Positions 61,944 to 64,000 of a stretch of 64,000 nucleotides of DNA are shown in pieces; the first letter of the stretch is position 1; the number at the start of each line of letters is the position of its first letter. Origin of the DNA: Brachyspira murdochii (GTDB lineage Bacteria; Spirochaetota; JAAYUW01); the NCBI GenBank assembly GCA_020722965.1, contig DYJT01000003.1, positions 1-64,000 of the forward strand, given 5' to 3'. The position numbers were made by a program, and so were the translations under genes. Under the pieces are notes generated by a model. The model ran no database searches and had not been told where the DNA came from. It worked only from the letters and a program-made list of their open reading frames with translations.

Positions 61944-63002
61944 TTAAAATTTTTTTATGTTTATTTTAGTTATATTTGCTATTACCGGTTTTTTCTTTTC
62001 CTTACTTGTAAGATGGCTTAATTTATCTGTAAAGTATAATTTAAACCATTGGATTGTATCATTTAATGTTTCTTCGATAGGTCTATGATTATAACCAAGT
62101 TGCAATTCTGCCTTTTTGCTACTGATATTTGCATTACTTAATATTATCTGTAAAGATTCAGAGGTAATTAGTGGTTCTATTCCACTTTTTTTTGAAACCT
62201 TTTCAAAAAAATAAGATAAAATCTGAAGAAGACTTATAGGTAAGTAGATCAATGGTTTTTTAATATTAAGTTTTTCTGACAGAAATTCAAAAAACTTTTT
62301 AAAAGTCAAATATTCGCCTGATAATAAATAAATTTGCCCGTCCTCCCCTTTGTCAGAAGCTTTAATACAACCTTCTGCAACATCTCTTACATCTACAAAA
62401 TTATAACCGCCAGACAAAGTGTACCAAACTTTTTTCTTCATAAAGTTTAAAATCAATCTGCCCATTCTAGAAGGTCTATAATCAAAAGGACCTATTATTC
62501 CAGAAGGGCATACTATCTTACAATGCAACCCTGCTTTTACATATTCTAATATTTTCAGTGTTGCTATTGCCTTTGTTTTTCCGTATATACCAATCGCATT
62601 AACAGGAGATACTGGAATTGTTTCATCAATGGTAATGCCATGAGAAACATCGGCAAGGGAATGAATTGATGAAACATAAACCATTGATTTAACATTTTTT
62701 TCAAGAGCTTTTTTTGCTATATTTATCGCTCCAATAACATTAATATCATAAAGTAATGAAGGGTTTTTAGATGTAATAGCAATCATACTTGCCAGATGAT
62801 ATACTTTATCTACATTTTCAAAAGCTAATGATAATATCTTTTCATCTCTTATATCACCTGTAATTATATCTACTGGTAAATTTTTTAAAGAGGATATATC
62901 TTCGTTTTGTAATACTAATACCCTTACCTTTTCCCCATTTTCACATAATTTTTTAGTTAAAACAGATCCTAAAAACCCAGCCCCACCAGTTACTAATACC
63001 AT
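61944..63002 (-). CDS. NAD-dependent epimerase/dehydratase (extended SDR, HpnA-like)
   Basis: VLVTGGAGFLGSVLTKKLCENG, YVSSIHSLAD, GIYGKTKAIATL. Confidence 0.88.
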   Translation of the reverse strand: MVLVTGGAGFLGSVLTKKLCENGEKVRVLVLQNEDISSLKNLPVDIITGDIRDEKILSLAFENVDKVYHLASMIAITSKNPSLLYDINVIGAINIAKKALEKNVKSMVYVSSIHSLADVSHGITIDETIPVSPVNAIGIYGKTKAIATLKILEYVKAGLHCKIVCPSGIIGPFDYRPSRMGRLILNFMKKKVWYTLSGGYNFVDVRDVAEGCIKASDKGEDGQIYLLSGEYLTFKKFFEFLSEKLNIKKPLIYLPISLLQILSYFFEKVSKKSGIEPLITSESLQIILSNANISSKKAELQLGYNHRPIEETLNDTIQWFKLYFTDKLSHLTSKEKKKPVIANITKINIKKF

Positions 63003-63067
63003 AAAACCTCCAATTTAAAAATACTTTTTTACTAAAACCAATTTAACAATTTGATCATAAATAATAT

Positions 63068-63081
63068 AGTGAGTGCTCACT
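63068..63081. promoter_or_regulatory. Palindromic operator-like site AGTGAG-TG-CTCACT
   Basis: Perfect 6+6 inverted repeat between promoter and epimerase start. Confidence 0.55.
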
Positions 63082-63099
63082 CTTTTTTCATTTAATAGA

Positions 63100-63128
63100 T
63101 TAATAGCCCATTATTAATCATTTGTCAA
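63100..63128 (-). promoter_or_regulatory. Sigma-70-type promoter of the epimerase gene
   Basis: Minus strand TTGACA - 17 nt - TATTAA. Confidence 0.6.
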
Positions 63129-63197
63129 GTAAATTGATATAAATTTTTTATATTGCTATAAATAGGTGAAAGAAGTTGAATTAGGATATGAATAAAA

Positions 63198-63223
63198 AAA
63201 GGCTAGCATTCGAACTAGCCTTT
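63198..63223 (-). terminator. Intrinsic terminator of the kor operon
   Basis: Minus strand AAAGGCTAG-ttcgaatg-CTAGCCTTT followed by T-run. Confidence 0.85.
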
Positions 63224-63313
63224 CATAAAAATAATAAAAATAGGTATTTTAAAGCTTATATTCAATCTTTATACAAGAGTTCTTACTAAAAAGGAGCGTA
63301 GGAAGTTATGTGT

Positions 63314-63865
63314 TTAAATCTTATATTCACTTTTTATGTACTCAATACCTTCATTTATTGATTTTAAATTTAAATCTATGAATTTTGCCTTTGTTCCAGA
63401 TAGATTTTCTTCAAATACATTTTTCATCGTTTCAACAGAGACAATTTTGGTTACCTGTATAATGGCTCCTGCCATTATCATATTGATAACTTTCTGTGTT
63501 CCGATTCTATTTGCAATTTCATTCAAAGGTACTTTGAATACTTTTATATCTTTTCTAGATGGTTCAATATCGATTATTGATGAATTCATAAAGAGAATTC
63601 CACCATTTTTCAATGTTTTTTCGAATTTTTCTAAAGAAGGTCTATTCATGGCAACTAAAATAGAACTCTCTGTTACTACAGGTGATGCGATTGGATCACT
63701 TGAAATAATTACATGACAATTTGCAGTTCCACCTCTCATTTCAGGACCGTATGAAGGAAGCCACGAAACTTCTTTACCCTCTTCCATTGCTGCTTCAGAC
63801 AGAAATTTACCAAGGAGCATAACTCCCTGACCACCAAAACCTGCTAATATTAATTCTTCATGCAT
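63314..63865 (-). CDS. korC: 2-oxoacid:ferredoxin oxidoreductase gamma subunit
   Basis: ELILAGFGGQGVMLLGKFLSEAAM, PSYGPEMRGGTANCHVIIS. Confidence 0.93.
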   Translation of the reverse strand: MHEELILAGFGGQGVMLLGKFLSEAAMEEGKEVSWLPSYGPEMRGGTANCHVIISSDPIASPVVTESSILVAMNRPSLEKFEKTLKNGGILFMNSSIIDIEPSRKDIKVFKVPLNEIANRIGTQKVINMIMAGAIIQVTKIVSVETMKNVFEENLSGTKAKFIDLNLKSINEGIEYIKSEYKI

Positions 63866-64000
63866 TAGTTTCCTCCTTCATTGGCTGATACATCTTTATA
63901 AACACCAAGAGGATAATATGGCTCCATATTTTCTTTAAGCCATTTAACAGATTCAACCGGAGTCAATCCCCAGTTTGTAGGACAGGTAGATAAAACTTCG
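63865..64000 (-). CDS. korB: 2-oxoacid:ferredoxin oxidoreductase beta subunit, C-terminus only (truncated by window edge)
   Basis: Minus strand reads EVLSTCPTNWGLTPVESVKWLKENMEPYYPLGVYKDVSANEGGN*, stop overlaps korC start (TAATG). Confidence 0.88.
   Translation of the reverse strand, partial: EVLSTCPTNWGLTPVESVKWLKENMEPYYPLGVYKDVSANEGGN

Noticed and set aside
63336-63716. 126-aa + strand ORF
   Set aside because: Antisense to korC; composition fits a mirror frame only
1-64000. CRISPR arrays, transposases, rRNA or tRNA genes
   Set aside because: No regularly spaced repeats, transposase motifs or tRNA/rRNA signatures noticed; intergenic gaps are short, and a tRNAscan/Infernal run would be needed to exclude small RNAs

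Overview
AT-rich, gene-dense window from a bacterial chromosome. It looks like an anaerobic, peptide-fermenting diderm. The cell plan is inferred from an LPS-type inner-core heptose gene (hldE), a heptosyltransferase-like GT9 protein, an LptC/OstA-like protein and a large beta-barrel ending in Phe. A spirochaete-like lineage is possible but I cannot establish it. Most of the window is ordinary housekeeping: grpE-dnaK-dnaJ, htpG, pgk-tpiA-secG, lepA, nifU-nifS, icd, pgi, glmS, nadB, ilvE, iorAB, korC with partial korB, peptidases, glycosyltransferases and radical-SAM enzymes. The clearest non-routine locus is at 15917-18593 on the minus strand. There an FMN (RFN) riboswitch has a P1 helix that ends exactly at the start codon and contains the Shine-Dalgarno sequence. 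It precedes a fused ABC ATPase-permease gene and an NMT1/THI5-like binding protein, a putative riboflavin importer. Other points: a decayed Na/Pi cotransporter gene with a frameshift plus an internal deletion, a beta-helix gene split by a frameshift that the ORF track truncates, a signal-peptidase-like protein that appears to lack its catalytic residues, a 692-aa LptC/OstA-like protein, an enlarged GlmS, and a TetR-like palindrome just downstream of a strong promoter. No CRISPR arrays, rRNAs, tRNAs or transposons were recognised.
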